Position numbers and translations under genes: made by a program. From Trachythela sp. YZ-2020 (Eukaryota; Cnidaria; Anthozoa; Malacalcyonacea; Clavulariidae): 64,000 nt of DNA. The stretch is from positions 496,001-560,000 of the forward strand of contig JADLSH010000186.1 in assembly GCA_016169945.1 (NCBI GenBank), given 5' to 3'. This document shows, one piece after another, positions 52,838-62,255 of this stretch. The first letter of the stretch is position 1. Each line of letters begins with the position of its first letter. The notes under the pieces are model-generated. The model was not told the DNA's origin, made no database searches, and worked only from the letters and a program-made list of their open reading frames with translations.

Positions 52838-53050
52838 TCATTTTGGTCTGTCAAGTTCTAATATATTGCAAGTTTTCCACTGCATACCATGCAGGGGTCT
52901 TACATTTTTTTATACATTAATGGACAGATTGTGGCTACGTAAAGTAAATGTACCTTATATCATGTAAAAGTTAAATAAAAAACACATATACACAAAGGCT
53001 TCGAACTCTTCAAAAGGTGAAAACGGTAAAATTTTCGGCAAAGTTGTACG
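52838..53050 (-). repeat. Inverted repeat, right arm (partner 50480-50710)
   Basis: Reverse complement of the left arm, ending at about cggcaaagttgtacgg. LINE E begins just after it. Confidence 0.65.
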
Positions 53051-53115
53051 GACGTGCTTTTTAGAGCTCCGTTGATTAAGTAATCTTAAGTTGAAATTGA
53101 AGCAATAAAGCGACA

Positions 53116-53283
53116 ATGAAAATCTATGTGAATAACGGTCGAAGTGTAATACTTTGTGCCTTCGAAGTTGAGTCGAATACTACGGTTGGATGTGTGCAGA
53201 ATAAAATTCAAGAGAGGTTAGAAATTCCCCCAGAACAGCAGGAACATTCAAGGATAATGAAGGCTGTAACGGGTCGTCTATAA
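53116..53283 (+). CDS. LINE E ORF1, N-terminal ubiquitin-like domain
   Basis: A 55-codon frame starts MKIYVNNGRSVILCAFEVES and continues NTTVGCVQNKIQERLEIPPE QQ. Set against ubiquitin (M-IFV, EVE-SDT, V--KIQ, IPPDQQ) the first 42 residues align almost without gaps. A frame change near 53250 then gives DNEGCNGSSIMLEFTSSATD, matching ubiquitin strand beta-5 (STLHLVLRL). No C-terminal GG is seen. 75 bp later, in a third frame, comes the conserved N-terminal ORF1 domain, so the ubiquitin-like part was probably fused to ORF1 before decay. Confidence 0.7.
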   Translation: MKIYVNNGRSVILCAFEVESNTTVGCVQNKIQERLEIPPEQQEHSRIMKAVTGRL

Positions 53284-53359
53284 TGCTGGAATTTACCTCG
53301 TCTGCTACGGATAAAGCAACAACACATGGGGAAGGATTAAAGATTACAGAAAAGTGTCC

Positions 53360-54011
53360 CTGAAGTGGCTCGGTAGCTTCGAAAACCTAAAATATCTCGT
53401 CGAGAAATTACAATTACCAAAAGCTAAATGGATGACTCCTGCAAGGTGCTCCATTTACTGTTCGGAGTACTCCGAATTCTAAAAACACTAATGGAATGGA
53501 ATGGAACACGGTCACATGACTGTTCTCCACTGTTCTGACTACCCCGATTTTCGAGTCGGGGCAGCCAGAACAGAATAGGTAACAGCGTGATTTGTGACGT
53601 TACTGCAATCAGGTGTGTTTGATGTTCCAGAACCAGCGGTACACTCCATTTTAGTCAGGTGATGTTCCAGAACAGTATGTGCACTCCATTACACACAGTT
53701 CTGGAACAGTGTTTTGAATTATTCAGAACAGTAAATGGAGCACCTTGCTGGCGGTGGCTCGAAGTTGTATGAATGCGAGGAGTTTTCTCTTCGCTGATAT
53801 TCAACTAATGGGACACTCACTTTTAAAGGAAACAAAGCCAGTGAAATTAAAGCAAACTTTATCTCCATCATTCAAAACGAAGCAGACGAGATTAACCAAA
53901 GTCATGACGAAAGCAAGATAGCCAGCGATTTACATAAAGATTCAACAAAAACTAATGGACCGTCCTCAATCTATCCCACGTATGATCCAACGTGCAGTAA
54001 TTTAGAACAAT
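53360..54011 (+). pseudogene. LINE E ORF1, N-terminal conserved domain (split by a MITE)
   Basis: Reads LKWLGSFENLKYLVEKLQLP, KWMTP, then after the MITE GGGSKLYECEEFSLR, a TGA (53795-53797), YSTNGTLTFKGNKASEIKAN and DPTCSNLEQ. It matches LINE C ORF1 (KWNGTFENLK, SPGGD, FILRWYS, LTITGEG). Dropping the MITE and one CTG copy brings both halves into one frame. It breaks off at the Harbinger insertion. Confidence 0.75.
53442..53747. mobile_element. MITE, 306 bp, inside LINE E ORF1
   Basis: The ends CAAGGTGCTCCATTTACTG and CAGTAAATGGAGCACCTTG are flanked by CTG (53439-53441 and 53748-53750). The boundaries are confirmed because removal restores the ORF1 frame. It contains several gttccagaac and gttctgg subrepeats. 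Confidence 0.85.
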
Positions 54012-54163
54012 AGAGACATAAAGTTATACGTCATTTTCTTAAACCGCGTACCTCGAACCGCAGTTTGCCGTTATCGATTAACCATTTAGTTAGACGTTCG
54101 TCGCCCGTCCCGACATTTATGTATCTCAAGACCTCAAGAGAAGCATAAATTATAAATTCCAAC

Positions 54164-54180
54164 ATGGCGGCAGCTGTAAG
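54164..54180 (+). CDS. HARBI1-like transposase, possible first coding exon
   Basis: ATGGCGGCAGCTGTAAG followed by gttggt; it joins exon 2 in phase to give MAAAVRQDFGDIMSVML. Only six codons, so tentative. Confidence 0.4.
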
Positions 54181-54382
54181 GTTGGTAAACTAGTCAATTT
54201 ATGCATGTACATATATAACATTTTTAGCAATACGTACTTTCTCAGCTGATTAAATGTTTAGTTATTTATTTTTGAATTCTTGAAACTGTTTTGCTCATTC
54301 TTACTTTCTTCTTTTTGAAAATATTAGCGTTCGTCTTTAGTACTGCTATGAAACACTTCCTCTCAAACACTTTGTTTTTAGA

Positions 54383-54573
54383 CAAGACTTCGGGGATATA
54401 ATGTCTGTGATGTTGCATGAAGATACTAGCTCGAATTCTTCAGATAGCAGTGACAGTGATGACGTGGATATGCTTTTGCTTGAAAATCTTTTCTATTCCT
54501 CGGCTAAACTTGATGTTCCTCGATTAAACCTCCAAGACCTTAGTGGAATTCAATGTGAACAGATGTTCAGGTT
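54383..54573 (+). CDS. HARBI1-like transposase, exon 2
   Basis: After tttttag it reads QDFGDIMSVMLHEDTSSNSS, then an acidic serine-rich run and RLNLQDLSGIQCEQMFR. N-terminal region of HARBI1-like proteins. The join to the next exon does not hold frame with either visible donor, so there is an indel or a missed site. Confidence 0.55.
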
Positions 54574-54667
54574 TGGGTAATTGGGTTTAACTTTATGTAC
54601 TGTATAATATGCTGTTGTCTTGGTGATCTATTTGAATACAAAAACGTTATTTTTGTACATATTTCAG

Positions 54668-54859
54668 AAAGATGATATTGAATACCTTGGAGATGCACTG
54701 GAGATCCCAAACTATTATAGTTGTCCTCAGAAAACCAAAGCTACGGGGATGGAAGCCTTGATGATCATGTTGCGACGTTTAGCATATCCAAATCGATGGG
54801 GCGACCTTGTGCATGTGTTTGGAAGAACAGAGTCCGAGCTCAGCCTCATCTTTAACAAA
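54668..54859 (+). CDS. HARBI1-like transposase, exon 3
   Basis: Between tttcag and gtaatt: KDDIEYLGDALEIPNYYSCP, TGMEALMIMLRRLAYPNRWG and GRTESELSLIFNK. The TG-EAL-I-LRRLAYP and GR--SELS-I-N motifs are typical of the helix-turn-helix-like part of HARBI1 transposases. Confidence 0.85.
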
Positions 54860-54954
54860 GTAATTCTTACAGTTCATATATATTGTATAAGTTGTTATCA
54901 AATATGTGTTATTAAAATAACAATTAGAGACGATAGGCATTTCTTTATTGTTAA

Positions 54955-55177
54955 AATAATCGATGACATTTATTCTCGTTTTCATCATTTACTGGATTTG
55001 CTGGATTTGGTTTGGCTCGACCACGACGTTTTTTCTCAAGCCATACATGCAAAAGGAGCACCACTGCATCAATGCTGGGGCTTTATTGATGGAACCGCAC
55101 GCCCTATTGCCAGGCCTATTAAACACCAAAGATTTATGTTTAGTGGCCATAAACGAATTCATTGCCTTAAATTTCAG
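54955..55177 (+). CDS. HARBI1-like transposase, exon 4 with first catalytic Asp
   Basis: Reads DIYSRFHHLLDLLDLVWLDH, QCWGFIDGTARPIARPIKHQ and FMFSGHKRIHCLKFQ before a gtactg donor. GFIDGT-RPI-RP carries the first Asp of the DDE triad, and YSGHKR--C-KFQ is the next family motif. The acceptor near 54950 is unclear. Confidence 0.85.
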
Positions 55178-55276
55178 GTACTGGACGTCAAGAGTACGTG
55201 TTATTCCAGCTAGATTTATAGTTCATTTTTATATAAAACGCTTTTAAAACTGCACAATGCTTGTTTCTATTTTTAG

Positions 55277-55726
55277 TCAGTCCTAGCCCCAAACGGGCTC
55301 ATTGCACACATGTTTGTGTCTATAGAGGGAAGGCGACACGATGCCTTCATGCTGGCTGCAAGTGGCTTGTTGGATAAACTCGAACAATTTCGACAGCCAA
55401 GTGGAGAACCTTAAGTCATTTACGGGGATCCGGCATATGGCCTGTCACACAACATCCTAGCGCCATTTAGAGGTGACAACTCACCAATGAACAAGAGAAT
55501 TAGTAAAGTTAGAGTAAGCGTAGAATGGGGATTTGGAAAAATCATTCAAAATTTTGCCTTTTTAGATTTCAGAAAGAATCTCAAAATTTTGCTTCAGCCT
55601 ATTGTCAAGTACTACATCGTTGCATCCCTTTTAACAATTTGTCACACATGTTTGTATGGGTCCCTTACTGGCAACTTTTTTGGTGTAGACTCACCCTCTT
55701 TGGATACCTTTCTGCATAACGAGTAA
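55277..55726 (+). pseudogene. HARBI1-like transposase, last exon, one nonsense codon
   Basis: After ttttag it reads SVLAPNGLIAHMFVSIEGRR, a TAA at 55412-55414, then VIYGDPAYGLSHNILAPFRG (second Asp) and ISKVRVSVEWGFGKIIQNFA (Glu), ending FLHNE stop. The stop lies just before Y-GDPAYG, where the family has a tyrosine-like residue, so one base change separates this copy from an open frame. All three catalytic acids remain. Confidence 0.85.
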
Positions 55727-57280
55727 TTTTACAGTGGCCTTTATTGCTGAAAGGTCAACCTTCCGTTTATTTCACCAGAGATAGACAGCTTTTGCGTAAA
55801 TATCAAGTATGAAGAACAAAATATACATCTGTATAATATATAATAACCAATTTTTAGTTATGTACATGGATATCGCTACTGGTGTTATGTGGGGTGCTAC
55901 TCAATATCTTCAAAAGTTACATAAGCCCTCTATTTTGTCAAGTATTTAATGCAAAATAAAATTTGGACAATTTGCAAATTTGTTTGGACACACCCCATCA
56001 GAGTGGATTAGAGATTCCCCTGTACATGTGTAGATAAAGCCCTTAACATATTTTAATTTGAACACTGTTTAAATAAAGGTGACTCAAAAACTGTAAAATC
56101 GTCTGGCATAGGACAGGTAAAATAACAAAGCAGGTGCATTAGGGCCCATTGCGCCTTAATGGGTTAACTAGTTACATGGGCAGATATCTGGTTAACCATT
56201 AACGCCCACCACTTTCCCCTTGACGAGTAAAATTGTCTGGCGTTAGACAGAGTAATAAGCGTCTGCAGGACAAGCAAGTTTGATAAATATTTAATTTTAG
56301 TTAATGATCCAAGCACGCCAAATTTGTGGGAGAACGGGTTCGGGGTGAAGACTGAAGTGAACGAATATTTATACTCTGGTCAACCCAAAGACTCATTCTA
56401 GCCTTATGTTTTCATCCCGCGGGGGTATACATGAGACCCGCTAGTAGAGACTAAATGCCCTAGGGGTAAAAACCCGATAGAGCCCTGTCATCAAGGTTGC
56501 AACCCTCTCCGACATTACCTGAACCAATGGGTGATAATCCCCTTGGACAGTCCTTACGATTCGACTGATTATATTTCCATGAAATAATCTGAGTCTATGA
56601 TCAATGAAGTTGACCATTTGGAACACTTCAACCCCGAACCAAAAGCTTTATTCAACATCAACAAGTTTAGATATATATGATCATTCACAGCAATAAAATT
56701 GTTCGTGTTTTGCTCTTGGATTAATTATCCAGCATAACTAAAGCAAGACCACATCCAGCATAAGGATAAAGCAAGAACATTTCCAGCGATACGATAGAAT
56801 TGATCATTTGTTCCTCTTGGATTACCCTGCATGAAAATAACTATATAATGAGATAGATAATATATCGTCCATTAGATTAGTTCCTCCAACATGTAAAATA
56901 GAAGGGTGGGTGGGTGCAAATTTTTATTCTTGCAAACTTTTGTGTTTATTCAATTGAAACATTCGGCAAATTGACATGCTTGACGTTATATAGCGCGCTT
57001 TACCTATTGTCATTGAAATATGATTGGCAGTAGAGTCATTCGATTGGCTGAGCAAATTGCATTCGTATTGCACGTGTCTGGACATACTTTGAACTTTGAT
57101 CAGAAATAGTTTCTTGTGAATTTAGTGGGTGTTGACAGGCTTTTCCCACTTGTTGGATAGTAAAACAAATCTGAATTTAATGTGTTGTCTCATTAACTTA
57201 AATTTATACATTGTGATCTATAAATTGGCTTACATGATAGATAAAAAATACATAATTATTTTGCATTTACCTTTTTAATG
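55727..57280. other. Harbinger interior, non-coding
   Basis: Contains the dispersed repeat at 56085-56280 and an inverted pair gggttcggggtgaag / cttcaaccccgaacc (56337 and 56627) that may bound a ~310 bp nested MITE. No further exon was recognised. Confidence 0.45.
56085..56280. repeat. Dispersed TGGGTTAA / CGTCTGGCGTTAGAC repeat
   Basis: taaaatcgtctggcatagga, cgccttaatgggttaac and gacgagtaaaattgtctggc with gttagacagag: same words as 95-190, here in two units. Confidence 0.65.
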
Positions 57281-57284
57281 CTTT

Positions 57285-57525
57285 AGCTTCATCATTCTTG
57301 TGTTTTGCTATAAGTCGACATCCCCTTCCTTTGAAATCTAGATTCTAGAGTAATATCAGGAGACCACGTAGCGAACAAACCACTTAACACGTCAGCTATT
57401 GTTTGCCAATCCGATGGTTTTTCAGGTCTACTTTTAACGATTTTCTTTGTCAATGCAAGGTCGTGTCTCAAATTTGGCCATCGAAATGGCATGATCTTCT
57501 GCTGTGTTGACAGTATTGTTGACAA
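57285..57525 (-). pseudogene. Harbinger second gene, SANT/Myb-like protein
   Basis: Minus strand: FRWPNLRHDLALTKKIVKSR, PEKPSDWQTIADVLSGLFAT, then in another frame AKHKNDEAKALKR before gtaaat. W-NLRHD--L-KEV---RP-KP-DW--IA--LS and the EAKALKR tail match the Myb/SANT-like partner protein of Harbinger elements. A small deletion or frameshift near 57330 breaks it. Confidence 0.7.
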
Positions 57526-57949
57526 GTTAAATACAACCTAAAATTAATACCTCCAAAGATTAGACAAGCAATCGATTAAAGCTGAATTTCTGTGGAATTT
57601 TTTAGGAATCTATACAGTCAACTGATCACAAATATACAAGCTCGAAACAGATGTATACATTCCGCCATTTTGTGCCACTACACCTGTCGCTATTATATGG
57701 AGATAAAACAAAACAAAAAAGCCTCCTAAAGCAAAAGGTCCACATATATATCTAAAACATCCTAACGTCAGATAAAGAAAAATTATAGCAAATAAACGCT
57801 GAAGTAAGTGATATACGTGAAAACGTAGCTGCTACCGTCGAAAACGTCAAAAAAAAACGTGAAACGCCAAGTCTTCGACAAGTCACGTGATTCTGTGGCG
57901 TTCGCGGTTTACGGTTATGCTGGCAAACGTCAAACTAAATGTCTCTAAT

Positions 57950-58530
57950 ATCTATTGATAAACGATCTCATGAGTAAATTCATGCAAAGAATAGACGACA
58001 AGGTTGAGGGGATTTCGCAAGAACTAAACAATCTAAAGGCCAATATGAGTCAACCAGAACAAACTGATATGATCAACAACCTCAAACGGGAAATCGATGA
58101 ACTTAAAAATGAAAACTTAGAATTACGCCAAAGAAATGCGGCTATATCGTACGTTATGGCCGACCTACAAACTAAAGTTAAAGACACGGAGAATGAAAAA
58201 AACAGCCTAATCACGGCAGCTAAGCTGATTCAACTCGACCAATGCAATCCTAGTGGAAGCAAAAATCAAGTTGACACCTGGCATAATGTTCGAAATAAGA
58301 AATCGAACGTTCGTAAAACTAGCAAGGATGTCCAAAAAACAGCCGCTAGTATTGTGAATGTTAACAGATACGAAGTCCTTAGTGACAGCGATGCAGATCC
58401 AACAGAAGAACGAAGCCCGCCTCATATCAGACCGACCACGAGCCACAAGTATTCCGGCAATAAAGAATCAACTTTCGACAAAACTTTTATTACCAAATCG
58501 CCACCCCAATATAGCTATACCAAGTCCAAT
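57950..58530 (+). pseudogene. LINE E ORF1, coiled-coil part
   Basis: Reads LLINDLMSKFMQRIDDKVEG, a heptad-rich coiled coil (LKREIDELKNENLELRQRNA), then VNRYEVLSDSDAD. The latter corresponds to VNRYSILSDTDED of LINE C. Joining 54011 to 57950 (dropping Harbinger and one AAT) keeps the frame. It is cut off at ~58530 by the TTCTTAAGAA tract before any esterase domain. Confidence 0.8.
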
Positions 58531-59245
58531 TATTTCTTAAGAAAAACATTTTCTTAATTTAAGAAAATATTTTCTTAAAATGAGAACGTTATTTCTTAAG
58601 AAAAGTTATTTTCTTAATTTAAGAAAATGTTTTCTTCAAATTAATAAGTTGTTTCTCAAAATAAGAAATACTTGCGCTATAAGTACAAAATTATTAATTG
58701 TTCTTGAAACAAGAAATTTTTAAAAGCTCAAAAATATATGGAATTCTCATTACAGCAAAACCTTTGTGAATTTTTAATAGACCAAATCTATTGTACTAAC
58801 ATTTTTCTTGATTTTTGTGATGAATCTTGTTAAGACAGTTGTTTTTGCAATATTCTTAAAATAAGAAATACGTAATACACTAACGAAAATAAGATTTTTT
58901 AACCACATGACTATATAAATGCATGCAGAACTTTCTGTTAATTAACAGTGCAAAAAATCAAAGTCTATAGCCTATAGAATAAAAATTATATTTTTATTCT
59001 ATAGTATTTCTTATTTTGAGAAATTATTTCTTGACAAGAAAAATTACAAGAAAAATGTTCTTTTAATCTAGGCAAGATAATCCGGTAGATTTTTTTCTTA
59101 TTTCAAGAATGATATTCTTGCATCATAGAATAATATTCTGACTATTCTTGAAACAAGAAAATTATTCTTGTTGAGAAGTGAACTAAAAATCTATAAATTC
59201 CGTAGAGAATGATATTTTCTCGTTGCTTTTCCTTAGTTTCAAGAA
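58530..59245. repeat. Tract of self-complementary TTCTTAAGAA words
   Basis: Variants of tttcttaagaaa, ttcttaattt and aagaaaat at the left, tcttgaaacaagaa and attcttg at the right, over ~700 bp with irregular spacing. It interrupts LINE E ORF1. Third such tract in the window with yet another word. Confidence 0.65.
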
Positions 59246-59794
59246 TAGTTGTAACGTTATTGACACGCCAGGCAGCTCGTCAAATAATTCGATCGATTAG
59301 GTCAATTCGATCGATCGCAAACGTTGCATTTCTAATTATGTTTTGCGTCGCATCAAAGAACATGCATTTTTAAGATCCTCCTGTATACTTCCAATTGCCA
59401 AGAGAGCCTTTTCACCCGTAGTCATATTAAACAAATTAAAAGTAAAAATCTATCCGGCTTTCGACATAAGTATGATCGAGTTGAAAGAACTTTGTTTCAG
59501 TTGAGTTGTGGCCTCATGCACGCGAAAGATTCAAATACAATGGTAAAAAACACATGGAACTCTGTAGTGCCATACAAATAAAGATTAATGAATTTTTGGG
59601 GGGATATAATGACGAATTTTCGTCAGAAAGATAGAGATTATCGTTGCTGATCATTGTTGCTTATATGCTGGAATGTTCAGACACTTGAGATCAGTACCTT
59701 CAGGGGTATGCAGACGCGTGCCATATATGGGCACCCAGAAGGCTTAGCGAGCGTGCTCTCACAGCGCGCCCTTTCAAAAATTCTGTTGAATTAA
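59246..59794. other. Unassigned sequence
   Basis: Contains aattcgatcgat repeats at 59290-59320; no gene. Confidence 0.4.
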
Positions 59795-60287
59795 TAGTCT
59801 AGGACCTGTATACGAGTTTGTATGCATTTCATTTAGGACAGATAATCTCAACTGTTTTAGGGCAAGTTGACCATGACGGTCAACATGGTAACGCTGCCCG
59901 AACCCCAATCCGGGGCGAAAAGTCCGAAACGGACCACACCCAAAAACCACGCTTTCGCCATGGTGCTATCTACCAAACCATAAAAGCTTTGGCTATTCTG
60001 CGGTGCTTATATGGTTCAGAGATAGTGCTTTTAGGGGGGGGTCATTGGTAGGTGTGTGAAATGCCTAGCACTGATATTTCACAAGAAAATGACCATACAA
60101 TACTCATGGTCAAACGTCAATTTGTGGCTTACAACTTCAGATAAACAGCAGTGGACCTACATTACCTTTTTTCCAAAATCTTTTGATAGAAACATAATTG
60201 GTACTTATTTAAGTATATTACCACTATGTTGGTGTAAAATAATAAATATTTTGTGACCGAAATAATAATTTGAAATGTACCTACCTC

Positions 60288-60390
60288 CTGCAAATGGACG
60301 TATTTGGCCAAATTCGCCACTTTACTCCGCTGTTTATCACCGATACTCGTTAAAATCCTTCCAAATATGTAAGTCAGTTCAGACATAATG
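60288..60390 (-). CDS. Exon-like ORF in the left palindrome arm
   Basis: Minus strand: MSELTYIFGRILTSIGDKQR then SKVANLAKYVHLQE before a gtaggt donor. The right arm has the same exon (61662). No domain recognised. An ATG and donor in both arms suggest a first coding exon. Confidence 0.4.
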
Positions 60391-61661
60391 GTATCAAGCA
60401 CATTTTAAACAAGTTTTAACTAGGTTTCAAGTAGATCCTAGCTGTTTAACCATCGACAAGGTAAAACCTCAACTTTGTCCAAATTCGGCGCCATTGTCTC
60501 ATCCCGTGTCGGTTGTCAACAATTCGGCCTCGTTATTCTTCCATCCAAGCCATTTCGATTACACTAGTAACAAATTTAACCCTTTATTATGGGTATGAAG
60601 ATAAAAATATGAATAAAAGATACGAAGAAATGCAGCATTTTACCTCCCTGTAAAATGTTGCTTACGAGTCTTTCAAAACATTCCGTACAAATCTCACGTG
60701 GGCAAAGTGACAGGCCGTGGCAGGGGGGGTGAATGTTTTTCACGAAGATAGAAGAAGGCTGCGTGTGACAACAGGGAACCCAAGCTGACTTAATTAACCT
60801 TAGTTAAATATAGACTAACAACTGAACTATTGGTGAAAGCTAACTCTAAAATACACTAAACTATACTGTTATTTACTGAATACTACTTTTTTAAACTAAT
60901 AACATATTTTTTTCTACATTTCTGTCCTCAGTTTTGTAAAAGTATAAACAAAAACTACAAGTTCAACACTACTAACCAATAATATAAATGTTTGATAATA
61001 TATACCTGTAGTTATTTTCATTAATATAATATTAGTAACATTCTAAAAATAACAAGTTTATACTTGACGTTGCAGTTTATACTTGACGTTAAAATATGAA
61101 CTTTATATAATATATTTGGACAAAAAATGTAGAAAAAATATGTTATTAGTTTAACAAAGTAGTATTCCGTAAATAACATTATAGCTTATGAATTAGGATT
61201 ATTTTAGAGTTAGCTTTCACTAATAGTTCAGTTTTTAGTCTATATTCAACTAAAGTTAATTAAGTCAGCTTGGGTTCCCTGTTGTCACACGGAGCCTTCT
61301 TATATCTTCGTGAAAAACATAACCCTCACTGCACGGCCCTGTCACTTTGACCACGCGAGATTTGTACGGAATGTTTCGAAAGACTCGTAAGCAACATTTT
61401 ACAGGGAGGTAAAATGCTGCATTTCGTATCTTTTATTCATATTTTTATCTTCATACCCATAATAAAGGGTTAAATTTGTTACTAGTGTAATCGAAATGGC
61501 TTGGATGGAAGAATAACGAGGCCGAATTGTTGACAACCGACACGGGATGACACAATGGCGCCGAATTTGGACAAAGTTGAGGTTTTACCTTGTCGATGGT
61601 TAAACAGCTAGGATCTACTTGAAACCAAGTTAAAACTTGTTTAAAATGTGCTTGATACCAT

Positions 61662-61763
61662 TATGTCTGAACTGACTTACATATTTGGAAGGATTTCAAC
61701 GAGTATCGGTGATAAACAGCGCAGTAAAGTGGCGAATTTGGCCAAATACGTCCATTTGCAGGA
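61662..61763 (+). CDS. Exon-like ORF in the right palindrome arm
   Basis: Plus strand: MSELTYIFGRISTSIGDKQR then SKVANLAKYVHLQE with gtaggt donor at 61764. Differs from the left-arm copy by about one residue. Open frames to the right of the palindrome (MHPNILQILTKYEEIFQYLK at about 62262, with a gtaagt donor) could be the continuing gene, unproven. Confidence 0.4.
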
Positions 61764-62255
61764 GGTAGGTACATTTCAAATTATTATTTCGGTCACAAAA
61801 TATTTACTATTTTACATCAAAACAGTGGTAATATACTTAAATAAGTACCAATTATGTTTCTATCAAAAAGATTTAGGAAAAAAGGTAATGTAGGTCCACT
61901 GCTGTTTATCTGAAGTTGTAAGCCACAAATTGACATTTGACCATGAGTATTGTATGGTCATTTTCTTGTGAAATATCAGTGCTAGGCATTTCACACCTAC
62001 CAATGACGCCCCCTAAAAGCACTATCTCTGAACCATATAAGCACCTCAGAATAGCCAAAGCTTTTATGGTTTGGTAGATAGCCCCATGGCGAAAGCGTCG
62101 TTTTTGGGTGTGGTCCGTTTCGGACGTTTCGCCCCGGATTGGGGTTCGGGCAGCGTTACCATGTTGACCGTCATGGTCAACTTGCCCTAAAACAGTTGAG
62201 ATTATCTGTCCTAAATGAAATGCATACAAACTCATATACAGGTCCTGGACTATAA

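Larger units (their letters stand above)
54012..57946 (+). mobile_element. Harbinger (PIF/HARBI1-type) DNA transposon, 3,935 bp, inside LINE E ORF1
   Basis: The ends AGAGACATAAAGTTATACGTC and gacgtttg...AATGTCTCT are flanked by AAT (54009-54011 and 57947-57949). It carries a HARBI1-like transposase on the plus strand and a SANT/Myb-like second gene on the minus strand, the standard two-gene layout of the superfamily. The only clear defects are a stop in the transposase and a break in the second gene, so it is fairly young. Confidence 0.9.
59795..62255. repeat. Giant palindrome, arms of about 1.13 kb, spacer about 200 bp
   Basis: The left arm (about 59795-60925) and right arm (about 61125-62255) are inverted copies at high identity by eye. 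Matching words include ggacctgtata...caggtcc at the outer ends, attatctgtcctaaatg, cgccatgg, ggaaggatttcaacgag, ttgtcacac and cataacatattttt near the centre. The outer ends tagtct-aggacctg may be flanked by TAA. Each arm contains the same exon-like ORF pointing away from the centre. It is either a foldback element or an inverted duplication. Confidence 0.85.

Noticed and set aside
59818..60051. ORF of 77 codons (and its mirror at 61906-62235)
   Set aside because: Open in both palindrome arms but with no domain, splice pattern or compositional sign of coding; may be part of a 5' UTR or element body.
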